A stretch of 28,963 nt of DNA from SD8 sp035528475 (GCA_035528475.1 DATKYO010000057.1:1-28963); one strand, 5' to 3'; positions 6,774 to 14,367 are shown, counted from the first letter of the stretch. Made by a program: numbers and translations. Notes: generated by a model not told the origin, from the sequence alone.

Positions 6774-7070
6774 ATGGAATTTGAGGTCACCAGGGATATA
6801 AGAAATGAACTTCTTGGGAGGAGAGAAGTAGATTATTGCCTCCGTTTTGACGGCCCTACCCCTTCCAGGATGCAGGTTATCGGAAAACTTGCAGCCCAAT
6901 TCAATGTGAACGAGAAGCAGATGGTACTGGACTCCATGAAGACCAGTTTTGGTATGACTGAGCTGCGGGGATCTGCACGTATTTACGAGAGTGAGGAGGA
7001 CAAGGTCAAAATAGAGCGGGCCTACCTGACCGCCAGAGGTCAGCCGAAAAAGAAGGAAGAGGAAGCATAA
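6774..7070 (+). CDS. rps24e: Small-subunit ribosomal protein S24e (eS24)
   Basis: A 98-residue protein with the eS24 pattern: FEVTRDIRNELLGRREVDY at the N-terminus, the TPSRMQVIGKLAAQFNV segment, FGMTELRGSARIYES, and a lysine/glutamate-rich tail. It is an archaeal/eukaryotic-type component of the 30S subunit. It has a clear TATA and GGAGG upstream, so it opens a new transcription unit. Its TAA overlaps the S27ae ATG by one base. Confidence 0.97.
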   Translation: MEFEVTRDIRNELLGRREVDYCLRFDGPTPSRMQVIGKLAAQFNVNEKQMVLDSMKTSFGMTELRGSARIYESEEDKVKIERAYLTARGQPKKKEEEA

Positions 7071-7249
7071 TGGCTGGACAAAAGGCGCAGGGAACCTCAT
7101 CAAAGAGATCTTCTTATTACAAGGTTGAGGGGGATAAAGTGGTATTTGCAAAGAAGTTTTGTCCCCGGTGCGGTCCCGGCGTGATCATGGCTGATCATGA
7201 GGATCGTGTCGCGTGTGGAAAGTGTGGGTATACTGAATTTAAGAAATAA
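7070..7249 (+). CDS. rps27ae: Small-subunit ribosomal protein S27ae (eS31)
   Basis: A 59-residue zinc-ribbon ribosomal protein, too short for most ORF cut-offs. The reading frame starts MAGQKAQGTSSKRSSYYKVE and contains Cys31-x2-Cys34 and Cys49-x2-Cys52, then GYTEFKK at the end. The eukaryotic version is made as a ubiquitin fusion; the archaeal one, as here, is free-standing. The ATG overlaps the S24e stop (TAATG), indicating coupled translation, and kae1-bud32 starts 5 nt later. Confidence 0.95.
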   Translation: MAGQKAQGTSSKRSSYYKVEGDKVVFAKKFCPRCGPGVIMADHEDRVACGKCGYTEFKK

Positions 7250-7254
7250 GTGGA

Positions 7255-8835
7255 ATGCCTGTTTTTGGGCAGATTTTAGGGATTGAGGGAACAGCCTGGA
7301 ACCTCAGTGCCGCTGTTTTTAACAAAGATCTTATATCGCTTAATTCAAAGCCATATAAGCCTCCACATGGAGGTATTCACCCCAGGGAAGCCGCGCAGCA
7401 CCATGCGTCGGAAATGAAATCCGTAATCTCCGGAGTGCTTACCTGCCCGTCATGTATTGATGGAATTGCATTCTCTCAAGGGCCTGGGCTGGGCCCCTGT
7501 CTGCGAACTGTGGCTACTGCTGCACGTTCCCTTTCCATAAGCCTTGACGTTCCACTTGTAGGAGTAAACCATTGTGTTGCTCATATTGAGATTGGCCGTT
7601 GGGCAACCGGGTGCGATGATCCTGTGGTGCTCTATGTAAGTGGTGCTAACACGCAGGTGATCGGGTACCTGAATCGGAGATACCGTATTTTTGGCGAAAC
7701 CCTGGATATCGGACTGGGAAACGCCCTGGATAAATTTGCCCGCAGCAGGGGCCTGCCCCATCCCGGCGGGCCGGCAATTGAGGAATTGTCACGAAAAGGG
7801 AGTTATATCGATCTTCCCTACACTGTGAAAGGAATGGATCTGGCCTTTTCGGGACTGGTCAGTGCCGCCCGTGAAAGTCGGGCTCCAATGGAAGATATAT
7901 GCTTCAGCCTGCAGGAAACCGCGTTTGCCATGTGCGTAGAGGTGACCGAGCGTGCCCTGGCTCATGCCGGAAAGGAGGAGGTCCTGCTGGTGGGAGGAGT
8001 GGGAGCAAACTCCCGTCTTCAGGAGATGATGAGATCCATGTGTGAGGCAAGGGGTGCCGGGTTCTATGTTCCGGAAATGAAGTATCTTGGGGACAATGGG
8101 GCTATGATTGCGTATACCGGAAAGATCATGCTTGAGAGCGGCTATTCCCTGGACCTGGATCAGATTCAGGTGAATCCCTCCTACCGATCAGATCAGGTGG
8201 AAGTGAGCTGGAGAGATGATTGCAGGGTAAATCTTCAACAGGTGACAGTATCACTGGATGCGATGGAACAGGCCAGAGGGGCGGAAGCATCAGTAACACT
8301 CGGGAAGGATGACGCAGTCAAGAGGAGGACCAGGAAGGAGTACCGTCAGCCAGATCTCGATAGAAGGCTTATTTTGGAGAGAACCCGTGCTGAAGCCAGG
8401 CTGATTTCCACTGCACGAAAAGCAGGTGTTCCCACACCCATACTCCGTGATATTACGGGGGATACTATCATGATGGAACGGATCAGGGGTAAGTTGTTAA
8501 AGGAGACCCTTGAACCTTTCAATCTGGCCGAAGCGGGACGCACTGTGGGAAGGCTTCACAGGGCAGGTATAGTGCACGGTGATCTTACTACGGGCAATAT
8601 CGTGATACGGGAGGGAATGTGCGTGCTCATCGATTTTGGGCTGGCACAGATCTCATCCGAACTGGAAGCCCGTGGTGTAGATCTGCACGTCCTTTTTCAT
8701 ACACTCGAAAGTACTACCGATCAATACAGGGAATTACAGGATGCGTTCAGTTCCGGGTATGCTGAAATATTTGAAGGTGCGCCGGAGGTCCTTGCAAGAG
8801 AGCGCGAGATTGAGAAGAGGGGTAGATACCTGTGA
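7255..8835 (+). CDS. kae1-bud32: Bifunctional KEOPS subunits Kae1/Bud32 fusion (t6A tRNA modification)
   Basis: A 526-residue fusion. Residues 1-325 are Kae1: the metal ligands His106 and His110 (VNHCVAHIEIG) and Asp280 (LGDNGAMIA), plus VSGANTQV and the GVGANSRLQ nucleotide segment. Residues about 340-526 are the small atypical kinase Bud32: KEYR (from 361), HGDLTTGN (441-448) and DFG (460-462). Together with Cgi121 and Pcc1, encoded elsewhere, it transfers threonylcarbamoyl to A37 of ANN-decoding tRNAs. The fused form is known in several methanogen groups. It begins 5 nt after S27ae and its TGA overlaps the GTG of the RdgB gene. All key residues are present, so both halves should work. Confidence 0.97.
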   Translation: MPVFGQILGIEGTAWNLSAAVFNKDLISLNSKPYKPPHGGIHPREAAQHHASEMKSVISGVLTCPSCIDGIAFSQGPGLGPCLRTVATAARSLSISLDVPLVGVNHCVAHIEIGRWATGCDDPVVLYVSGANTQVIGYLNRRYRIFGETLDIGLGNALDKFARSRGLPHPGGPAIEELSRKGSYIDLPYTVKGMDLAFSGLVSAARESRAPMEDICFSLQETAFAMCVEVTERALAHAGKEEVLLVGGVGANSRLQEMMRSMCEARGAGFYVPEMKYLGDNGAMIAYTGKIMLESGYSLDLDQIQVNPSYRSDQVEVSWRDDCRVNLQQVTVSLDAMEQARGAEASVTLGKDDAVKRRTRKEYRQPDLDRRLILERTRAEARLISTARKAGVPTPILRDITGDTIMMERIRGKLLKETLEPFNLAEAGRTVGRLHRAGIVHGDLTTGNIVIREGMCVLIDFGLAQISSELEARGVDLHVLFHTLESTTDQYRELQDAFSSGYAEIFEGAPEVLAREREIEKRGRYL

Positions 8836-9392
8836 AACTCATGGTCGTTACCAGCAATCCGGACAAGGCAGAGGAGATTGGTCTATATCTCAAAGAGTAC
8901 CTGGAAGTAGAGCACATTGCAATGGAAATTCCCGAGTACCGTGATGATGATGTGGCAGAGATCGCGAAAAAGAAGGGTGAGTATGCGTATCAGGTTATTC
9001 AAAAACCATTGATTGTTGATGATACCGCATTTTGTATCGACACTCTGCATGGATTTCCGGGCCCTTATGCTGCGTATGTACAAAAGACCCTCGGGAATGC
9101 GGGAATTCTGAAATTAATGGAGAACCAAAAGGACAGGAATGCCTATTTTGAAACCGCAATCGCCTTCGTAAACAGTAAGGGTATCCGGGTTTTCCGGGGG
9201 CGCATCGAGGGGATTATTGTTCCGGAAAGAGGAAGCCTGGGCTTTGGCTATGATCCGATCTTCGAGTGGGAAGGCCGTACACTGGCTGAACTTTCCACAG
9301 AGGAGAAGAGTTGGATCTCACACCGGGCGCGGGCACTTGCAGCATTTAAAAAATGGCTTAAAGAGGGGGGTATCGATTCCTTTGCTATATGA
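8832..9392 (+). CDS. rdgB: RdgB/HAM1-type XTP/dITP diphosphatase
   Basis: A 186-residue house-cleaning nucleotidase that hydrolyses non-canonical purine triphosphates (XTP, ITP, dITP) to monophosphates. Family motifs are TSNPDKAEEI at the N-terminus, LIVDDTAFCIDTLHGFPGPYAAYV (with the metal-binding acidic pair), GSLGFGYDPIFEWEGRT, and SHRARAL near the C-terminus. Start is GTG 8832, overlapping the kae1-bud32 stop as GTGA. A methionine three codons later gives an alternative. This linkage to Kae1 is recurrent in archaea. Confidence 0.94.
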   Translation: MKLMVVTSNPDKAEEIGLYLKEYLEVEHIAMEIPEYRDDDVAEIAKKKGEYAYQVIQKPLIVDDTAFCIDTLHGFPGPYAAYVQKTLGNAGILKLMENQKDRNAYFETAIAFVNSKGIRVFRGRIEGIIVPERGSLGFGYDPIFEWEGRTLAELSTEEKSWISHRARALAAFKKWLKEGGIDSFAI

Positions 9393-9426
9393 ATATACCA
9401 AACCGTTAAGTCGGAGAATAACGTTG

Positions 9427-9434
9427 TATATAAG
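9427..9434 (+). promoter_or_regulatory. TATA box of rpl40e
   Basis: TATATAAG centred about 26 nt before ATG 9456 predicts a leaderless or near-leaderless transcript. Confidence 0.6.
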
Positions 9435-9455
9435 ACTAGAAAGTGGTGCATAGAG

Positions 9456-9602
9456 ATGGCAAGATTTCCTGAAGCAGAAGCAAGAATATTAAACGTCAAG
9501 ATATGCATGAAATGCAATGCCCGAAATGCGATTCGTGCAACGCGCTGCCGCAAATGCGGATACAAGAACCTCCGCCCGAAAAATAAAGAGAGAAAGGCCT
9601 GA
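9456..9602 (+). CDS. rpl40e: Large-subunit ribosomal protein L40e (eL40)
   Basis: A 48-residue basic zinc-finger ribosomal protein. It begins MARFPEAEARILNVKICMKC and has Cys17-x2-Cys20 and Cys31-x2-Cys34 followed by GYKNLRPKNKERKA. In eukaryotes it is a ubiquitin fusion; here it is free, as usual in archaea. It has its own TATA box. Its TGA lies inside a perfect hairpin shared with the stop of the converging Bles03 gene. Confidence 0.95.
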   Translation: MARFPEAEARILNVKICMKCNARNAIRATRCRKCGYKNLRPKNKERKA

Positions 9603-9611
9603 TTTTCAGGC
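9597..9611. terminator. Perfect hairpin holding both convergent stop codons
   Basis: GCCTGA-TTT-TCAGGC forms a 6-bp stem with a 3-nt loop. The TGA of rpl40e (9600-9602) is in the left arm and the TGA of the minus-strand gene (9608-9606) is its mirror image in the right arm. T-rich tracts follow in both directions (about 9626-9632 on plus, about 9585-9575 on minus), so it may serve as a bidirectional terminator. Confidence 0.5.
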
Positions 9612-10256
9612 GCTATAAAAAGTCACTCTTTTTCCCCTCTGGCTGTATTCCCCTTTGAAGGTTTCTATATTCCGCTTATACCCGATTCTGTCCACGAATC
9701 CAAGCTCGCGCAGTCGTTCCCGGACCCGCATCACATCCGCCTCATCACGCCAGTCCGGGGTATACACATAAATTACCTTCGTATTGTCTCTTGAATCAGG
9801 ATTGGGCTTTGAAGTGCTCACTTTTGTGGAAATCCCAAGTTCCCTTTTGCAGGTGGCATCCCTGACTTTTATCCAGGCTTCATCAGCATCTTCGGGCGGA
9901 AGAAAGATTAGCCATTTTCCGGCCAGTTCGTCCTCGATTGCATCAGGCTGGACATCCGGTGCATCCTGCACAACCCAGTACATCTGGGTGGTCTTGCTTG
10001 GGATCACTCCCTCGCCTTCGCGGATCAGATCGTAGATGGCATCTGCCGAAGCGAACCGCTGAAGAAGCGCCTCACCGAGTTGAGGGTATTTGGCCGAAAA
10101 TTTATCGAATATTGCTAAAAATCTCTCTTTAAAATCTACTTCTTCCTCGACGAGGTCAAAGAGATAAAAACCCTGATCGCTCAGTTCGATATTAAGCATA
10201 TGTTCAAAGAGCCCATATGCCACATCAGCCAGGGCATCTGGGTTGACATCATTCAT
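9606..10256 (-). CDS. Bles03/DUF1917-domain protein with N-terminal extension, function unknown
   Basis: A 216-residue soluble protein. Residues about 95-216 match the Bles03/DUF1917 family, sometimes annotated as putative phosphothreonine-lyase-like: AGKWLIFLPPEDADEAW, LGISTKVSTSKPN, TKVIYVYTPDWRDEADVMRVRERLRELGF and a C-terminal YKRNIETFKGEYSQRGKR. The first ~90 residues are acidic and helical (SDQGFYLFDLVEEEVDFKER) and do not match anything I recognise. The biochemical activity of the family is not established; the lyase label is by structural analogy. The gene is monocistronic, converging on rpl40e and followed upstream by thi4 in the same direction after a ~50-nt gap. No signal peptide or membrane segment. 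Confidence 0.7.
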   Translation of the reverse strand: MNDVNPDALADVAYGLFEHMLNIELSDQGFYLFDLVEEEVDFKERFLAIFDKFSAKYPQLGEALLQRFASADAIYDLIREGEGVIPSKTTQMYWVVQDAPDVQPDAIEDELAGKWLIFLPPEDADEAWIKVRDATCKRELGISTKVSTSKPNPDSRDNTKVIYVYTPDWRDEADVMRVRERLRELGFVDRIGYKRNIETFKGEYSQRGKRVTFYSA

Positions 10257-10305
10257 TGTATTAGGATATAAAGGAACTTGGGGAAAAAAAGGTTATCATT
10301 GGCCT

Positions 10306-11079
10306 TCAGGCCTTCAGTTTTTCAACCACCAGTGACGCAGCAAATTCCCCGGAAAGAAGCATACCTCCGAAGACCGGACCCATCCTGTATTCACCTGAAA
10401 CTGCATTGGCAGCCATTCCGGTAACAATCAGGCCGGGAAAAACCTCCTGCGTGTGCGTGATAATCTGCGATTCCGCCCGTTCCGCCCACATGCAACCTTC
10501 ACCTTTTACCACCAGTCCCTTTCCTTTCCGCTCCACTAACTTCGCCACAACTGCATCATGTCCAGTTGCATCAATGGTATATCGGCACCCGATGGTAAGC
10601 GGGTCAACATGGAGCCCAGCCATCTCGACAGGCGTCCAGTTGATGACAAGGCCACTGATTCGGCCGTCACCTTTCATCATCACATCTTCCACGGTGGTGA
10701 GGTTGAAGAACTCAGCTCCTCCCCTGCATGCTGCAGAGGTAAGACGGGCGACTGCCTCAACGGAGCTGGCCACAAAATAGCCTTTCTCGAACTGTGTGCA
10801 GGGGATTTCGAACCTGTCAAGCAGTCGCTTTGCCGCTTCCTGGACCACGATGCGGGGAAACATCATTCCCCCACCCCACATGCCGCCTCCGACGGAGAGT
10901 TTCTTCTCTATGACACCTACTTTTAGTCCCGCTTCACCCAGTATGGCTGCTGCGGTAAGGCCTGATGGTCCTGCACCCACAACCGCTACATCCAGATCGG
11001 CGTATTCGAGAAGTATGTTCATCTGGGACGCGACGATGGCTCTGGTAATGGTGATTTCGTTCAGTTCCATCTGCTTCAT
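10306..11079 (-). CDS. thi4: Thi4-family thiazole synthase, sulfide-dependent (His) type
   Basis: A 257-residue FAD/NAD-binding-fold protein that builds the thiazole moiety of thiamine from NAD and glycine. The Rossmann motif VVGAGPSGL starts at residue 33, then EKKLSVGGGMWGGGMMFP. Near the end lies the GMAANAVSGEYRMGPVFGGM motif. At the position where yeast Thi4 has its sacrificial sulfur-donor cysteine, this protein has His157 in the motif NWTPVEMAGLHVDP. That is the pattern of the methanogen enzyme, which uses free sulfide with iron instead of destroying itself. An alternative annotation is ribose-1,5-bisphosphate isomerase-like, from older databases. ATG 11079 lies about 26-30 nt from a TATA-like TATTATTA, so the mRNA is nearly leaderless. 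Confidence 0.92.
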   Translation of the reverse strand: MKQMELNEITITRAIVASQMNILLEYADLDVAVVGAGPSGLTAAAILGEAGLKVGVIEKKLSVGGGMWGGGMMFPRIVVQEAAKRLLDRFEIPCTQFEKGYFVASSVEAVARLTSAACRGGAEFFNLTTVEDVMMKGDGRISGLVINWTPVEMAGLHVDPLTIGCRYTIDATGHDAVVAKLVERKGKGLVVKGEGCMWAERAESQIITHTQEVFPGLIVTGMAANAVSGEYRMGPVFGGMLLSGEFAASLVVEKLKA

Positions 11080-11102
11080 TACAGGTTATTTTTGGTGTGT
11101 GC

Positions 11103-11125
11103 GATAATAATAGCGATCGATTATC
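11103..11125. promoter_or_regulatory. Inverted repeat over the thi4 TATA region
   Basis: GATAAT (11103-11108) and ATTATC (11120-11125) are inverted repeats 11 nt apart, and the left arm overlaps the probable thi4 TATA. It could be an operator; with only 6-bp AT-rich arms chance is possible. The remainder of the thi4-htpX gap is a more GC-rich stretch (about 11126-11200) with no gene I can support. Confidence 0.25.
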
Positions 11126-11302
11126 TTCGGCGCATGAGAAAGTGGGCAGTTGCCGGGGTTCGCATCAACGGGACAAAGCAGAGGGATCAAGCGGCGCTCC
11201 GAATGTAAAAAACCCAGTTAAAAGGATTTATTTCCGATTTTAATTCTGTTATTATGTAATTTTGGGGAATGTTTATGAAGTGATCCCAATATACATTCAG
11301 GT

Positions 11303-12193
11303 ATGAAATGGAAGCGTGATTTCGGGCTCACAATGAGAGTCTGGCTTACACTATTCCTGTTGTTCCTGGTCTACCTGGTCTTCCTTTCCGTGCTTTACTG
11401 GCTCGGAATAGGCTTGCCCTTCATCATTGTGCTGGTATTTCTTATGGCATTCGTCCAGTACTTCTTCTCTGACAGGCTGGTCCTGTGGAGTACGCGCTCA
11501 AGGGTAATCGCCGATGATGAATATCCCGAGCTGCACCAGATGGTCGGGAAGCTGGCAGCAGAAGCGGAGATACCCAAGCCGAGGGTGGCTATCATGCAGA
11601 CACCGGTGCCGAATGCCTTTGCGACCGGAAGAAGTCCGAAGCATGCAGTGGTGGCGGTGACTGACTCCATAATGAGGCTGCTCACCCCGAAAGAGCTGGA
11701 AGCGGTCCTGGCCCATGAGCTCTCCCATGTAAAGAACAGGGATGTACTCACGCTGACGATCGCCAGTTTTGTGGCAATGATCGCGGCGATTATTATGAAC
11801 AATTTCCTGTTCGCAAGTCTTTTCTCCAGAAGGGGCAGCGGGGACAATCCCTGGATTATCGCAGGTATTGTGGCCATTGTAGTCTACTTCGTGGCTCAGC
11901 TCCTGATAATGGCCCTGTCCAGGTACCGTGAGTTTGCCGCCGACCGTGGGAGTGCCTATCTCACGGGAAGGCCAAGGGAGCTGATTTCAGCACTGGAAAA
12001 GATCAGCGGCCGGATGACCCAGGTTCCTAAAAAGCAAAAACAGATGGTAGAAAGTGCAAATGCCTTCTTTATCATCCCTGCCCTTTCCGGGAGAACCCTG
12101 ATGGAGCTCTTCTCCACCCATCCTCCGCTTGAGAAGAGGATTGCCAACCTGGAAAAAGTGGAGATGGAACTCTCGGGCGAGACGGGGTATTGA
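11303..12193 (+). CDS. htpX: Membrane zinc metalloprotease HtpX (M48)
   Basis: A 296-residue M48B protease. Two N-terminal transmembrane helices (about 15-55) are followed by the conserved QTPVPNAFATGRSPKHAVVAVT region, the zinc motif HELSH at 138-142, two further membrane segments (about 150-172 and 185-206) and the third zinc ligand Glu210 in REFAAD. The C-terminal STHPPLEKRIANL motif is typical. HtpX removes misfolded membrane proteins with its active site facing the cytoplasm. ATG 11303 lies about 28 nt after TTTATGAA (11272-11279), consistent with leaderless transcription. A T7 tract at 12212-12218 may end the transcript. It is single and divergent from thi4. Confidence 0.94.
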   Translation: MKWKRDFGLTMRVWLTLFLLFLVYLVFLSVLYWLGIGLPFIIVLVFLMAFVQYFFSDRLVLWSTRSRVIADDEYPELHQMVGKLAAEAEIPKPRVAIMQTPVPNAFATGRSPKHAVVAVTDSIMRLLTPKELEAVLAHELSHVKNRDVLTLTIASFVAMIAAIIMNNFLFASLFSRRGSGDNPWIIAGIVAIVVYFVAQLLIMALSRYREFAADRGSAYLTGRPRELISALEKISGRMTQVPKKQKQMVESANAFFIIPALSGRTLMELFSTHPPLEKRIANLEKVEMELSGETGY

Positions 12194-12302
12194 AAGGATC
12201 TTTTGCGACACTTTTTTTCACTTTCCTAAAAATAGGCCGTTGGAGGTTTCTCCGGAAAGATATAGGGACAAGCTATCGCCCGATCCGGGCAAAGAACAAA
12301 AG

Positions 12303-12311
12303 TAATAATAC
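12303..12311 (+). promoter_or_regulatory. TATA-like element of the tRNA pair
   Basis: TAATAATAC about 34 nt before the first tRNA base sits at the right distance for transcription starting a few nucleotides before tRNA-Gly. No second TATA separates the two tRNAs, so they are probably one transcript. Confidence 0.4.
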
Positions 12312-12340
12312 AAATCATTGCTACATGTTAAAGGCACATT

Positions 12341-12411
12341 GCATCGATGGTCTAGTGGCATGACTTAGGCCTTCCAAGCCTATAGCCCGGGTTCAATTCC
12401 CGGTCGATGCA
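12341..12411 (+). tRNA. tRNA-Gly (anticodon TCC)
   Basis: Acceptor arms GCATCGA and TCGATGC pair perfectly with discriminator A at 12411. The anticodon stem TAGGC/GCCTA encloses loop CTTCCAA, giving anticodon TCC. The T arm is CCGGG-TTCAATT-CCCGG. No intron and no encoded CCA. It reads GGA and GGG glycine codons. It is 4 nt upstream of tRNA-Val. Confidence 0.97.
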
Positions 12412-12415
12412 TTAG

Positions 12416-12488
12416 GGGCTCGTGGTCTAGCTGGCATGACGTCGCCTTCACACGGCGGAGGTCCTGAGTTCGAATCTCAGCGAGCCCA
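12416..12488 (+). tRNA. tRNA-Val (anticodon CAC)
   Basis: Acceptor arms GGGCTCG and CGAGCCC pair, with discriminator A at 12488. Anticodon stem TCGCC/GGCGG (one T-G pair) encloses loop TTCACAC, giving CAC, which reads GUG. T arm is CTGAG-TTCGAAT-CTCAG. No intron. A short T5 tract at about 12492 may terminate transcription. Confidence 0.97.
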
Positions 12489-12603
12489 TCGTTTTTGTGA
12501 AGGTGTTTCTTTTCAATCGCATTGACGTTTCTTCCATTCCAGTCACTGCTTCAGGGCCTGGTGCAGAATGTACTTTTAACTCCAGCAGTGAATGTTAGAA
12601 TAG

Positions 12604-12915
12604 ATGGTATTTCGTTGCGTGAAAAACATGGGAGGCGAATTTATACTCATGGATACGACCCCTGAACAGGTAAACGAGTATGTGAGAAAGCATTGCCGCG
12701 AATACTATGAAATCCCTCCGGATGTCGTGATATTCAGGGATACCCGGATTATACTGGAATCTCCAATGCTTGTCGGCTTTAAAGTAAAAAAGGGCAAGAT
12801 ACTTGTGCCATTCACGAAACGGTGTATGGGATCATTTCTTGTTGAGATCGATGCGGCTGAAGAGGACTTTGAATTTTTCCGTAACTGGTCAGAAGAAAAA
12901 CAGAACTCCGATTAA
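12604..12915 (+). CDS. Small DUF1894-like protein
   Basis: A 103-residue soluble protein. The pattern CVKNMGGEFIL, then EYYEIPPD, SPMLVGFKV and LVPFTKRCMGSFLVEID resembles the DUF1894 family of methanogen proteins, whose founding member MTH1880 has a solved structure but no established role. The call is from memory of the family pattern and is not certain. ATG 12604 is favoured because a TATA-like TTTTAA (about 12574-12579) lies about 27 nt upstream and because the N-terminal Cys-x-x-Met segment is family-like. ATG 12649, preceded by GGAGGCGA at 12631-12638, is an alternative shorter start. It converges on rubrerythrin with 22 nt between stops. Confidence 0.6.
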   Translation: MVFRCVKNMGGEFILMDTTPEQVNEYVRKHCREYYEIPPDVVIFRDTRIILESPMLVGFKVKKGKILVPFTKRCMGSFLVEIDAAEEDFEFFRNWSEEKQNSD

Positions 12916-12937
12916 AGTTACTGGGAAAAAAGAGAGT

Positions 12938-13510
12938 CTAGTAATTTTCGCACCAGACTTCGAAATAACTTTGCGGATGTGCACAGACCGGACATTCGAC
13001 CGGGGCCTGGGCATTTTCTTCAACATGGCCGCAATTCCTGCATTTCCATTTTATCGTGGACCCTTTTTTAAACACAGTGCCCTGCTCGATACTTTCCAGC
13101 AGTTTCTTATACCGTCGTTCGTGGTGAGCCTCGACTTCTGCCACCCGGCTGAAGGTGTTAGCGATAGCCGGAAAACCCTCCTCGGCAGCTGTTTTGCTAA
13201 AATCGGGATAGAGGGTTCCCCATTCGAGCCGTTCACCATCTGCCGCAGCTTTCAGATTCTGTGCCGTCGTCCCGATGATACCTGCCGGATAGGATGCCAC
13301 AATCTCTGTCTCTCCACCTTCGAGATATTTGAAGAAGAGCTGGGCATGCTCTTTCTCGTTATCCGAGGTTTCCTGGAATATTGATGAGATCTGTTCGTAT
13401 CCCTCTTTCTTTGCCACGCTGGCGAAGAACGAGTACCTGGTCCGTGCCTGCGATTCACCAGCAAATACTGCCAGGAGATTCTTTTCGGTTTTGCTGCCTT
13501 TCAAATCCAT
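12938..13510 (-). CDS. rbr: Rubrerythrin
   Basis: A 190-residue oxidative-stress protein that reduces hydrogen peroxide in anaerobes. The four-helix ferritin-like diiron domain carries FAGESQARTRY, ETSDNEKEHAQLF and EVEAHHERRY, giving the Glu and ExxH ligands. The C-terminal rubredoxin-like domain has CRNCGH and CPVCAH, a Cys4 iron centre. GGAGGTG lies 8 nt upstream of ATG 13510. The domain order is the classic one, diiron then rubredoxin. It is divergent from the Yip1-like gene. Electrons would come from rubredoxin or a flavoprotein encoded elsewhere. Confidence 0.96.
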   Translation of the reverse strand: MDLKGSKTEKNLLAVFAGESQARTRYSFFASVAKKEGYEQISSIFQETSDNEKEHAQLFFKYLEGGETEIVASYPAGIIGTTAQNLKAAADGERLEWGTLYPDFSKTAAEEGFPAIANTFSRVAEVEAHHERRYKKLLESIEQGTVFKKGSTIKWKCRNCGHVEENAQAPVECPVCAHPQSYFEVWCENY

Positions 13511-13644
13511 GTATTTTACACCTCCAGTTTCAGAGATTAATACCTATCGTAAGTGTACCAATTACATATCCATTGCGATTCCTTTCGGATTCGGCCTGTA
13601 CCTGGAAAAGGATTAAATAGACAAATCTTTGAATAAGGGATTAT

Positions 13645-14283
13645 ATGTTAAACAAAGACGTAGCAAAGGCGAAAGGCTTTCTTCTGGCTCCCACCAAGAC
13701 GTTCCAGGAAAGCCGGGCAGAATCGCTGTCCGATGCCTTCAGGTATTATGTTGTCCTCCTCATCATCTTTTCCGTGCTTTACGCCATCGTATCTGCATCC
13801 GTAGGAATGGCAATGTTTACGGACTCACTCAACCAGTTGACCGCTACCGGGATGCTTGGTACATCTCTGGCAGAATTGCTGGAGAATTTCAGTGGATTTA
13901 TCGTGGCCCTGGAGATCTTCTTTGTCTATCTCTTCTTCCTGCTTATGCTGATCGGGGTATTTTTAAAGGGATTCATCCTCCACGTCTTCGTCCTCCTTTT
14001 CGGAGGTGAGAAAGGACTGGGACAGTCCATCAAGACAGCGATGTATGCATTAACTCCGTGGCTTATACTGGGATGGATTCCTTATATCTCTATTATTGGG
14101 GGAATATGGACGGTTATTCTCTTTATACTGGGTATAAAAGAGATGCAGGAGGTTACACTTGGAAAGGCCGTTCTTGTAATTCTGGTTCCCATTGTCCTGA
14201 TCATGATACTATTCATCATGGGAGCTGTAGTGATAGGGGCGCTGATGGTAGGAATAATGGAAATGATTCCCATTGTTACCTGA
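13645..14283 (+). CDS. Yip1-family integral membrane protein
   Basis: A 212-residue protein with about five transmembrane segments: 32-55, 85-115, 128-150 region, 150-165 and 175-205. The soluble N-terminus (LNKDVAKAKGFLLAPTKTFQESR) followed by helices with ...IKTAMYALTPWLILGWIP... matches the archaeal Yip1 domain pattern (PF04893): an early segment before the first helix and a conserved A-x-x-P-x-L in the third. The function in archaea is unknown. A TATA-like GATTAAATAG at about 13611-13620 predicts a start near ATG 13645. A T-rich tract follows the stop. MarC downstream has its own strong TATA. Confidence 0.7.
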   Translation: MLNKDVAKAKGFLLAPTKTFQESRAESLSDAFRYYVVLLIIFSVLYAIVSASVGMAMFTDSLNQLTATGMLGTSLAELLENFSGFIVALEIFFVYLFFLLMLIGVFLKGFILHVFVLLFGGEKGLGQSIKTAMYALTPWLILGWIPYISIIGGIWTVILFILGIKEMQEVTLGKAVLVILVPIVLIMILFIMGAVVIGALMVGIMEMIPIVT

Positions 14284-14325
14284 ATCCTTTTTTCTCTGAC
14301 ATAGGAAATCCAGGAGAAAAGCAAA

Positions 14326-14336
14326 TTATATATAAA
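14326..14336 (+). promoter_or_regulatory. Strong TATA box of marC
   Basis: TTATATATAAA, centred 37 nt before ATG 14368, predicts transcription from about 14358 with a leader of about 10 nt. It is the most consensus-like TATA between 10 and 18 kb. Confidence 0.65.
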
Positions 14337-14367
14337 GCCCCTTCAATGCCTTTTCCGGAACAAAGTT

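Noticed and set aside
11134..11208. 24-codon ORF between thi4 and htpX
   Set aside because: Very short, no ribosome site and no recognisable product; the somewhat GC-rich composition alone is not evidence of a gene.
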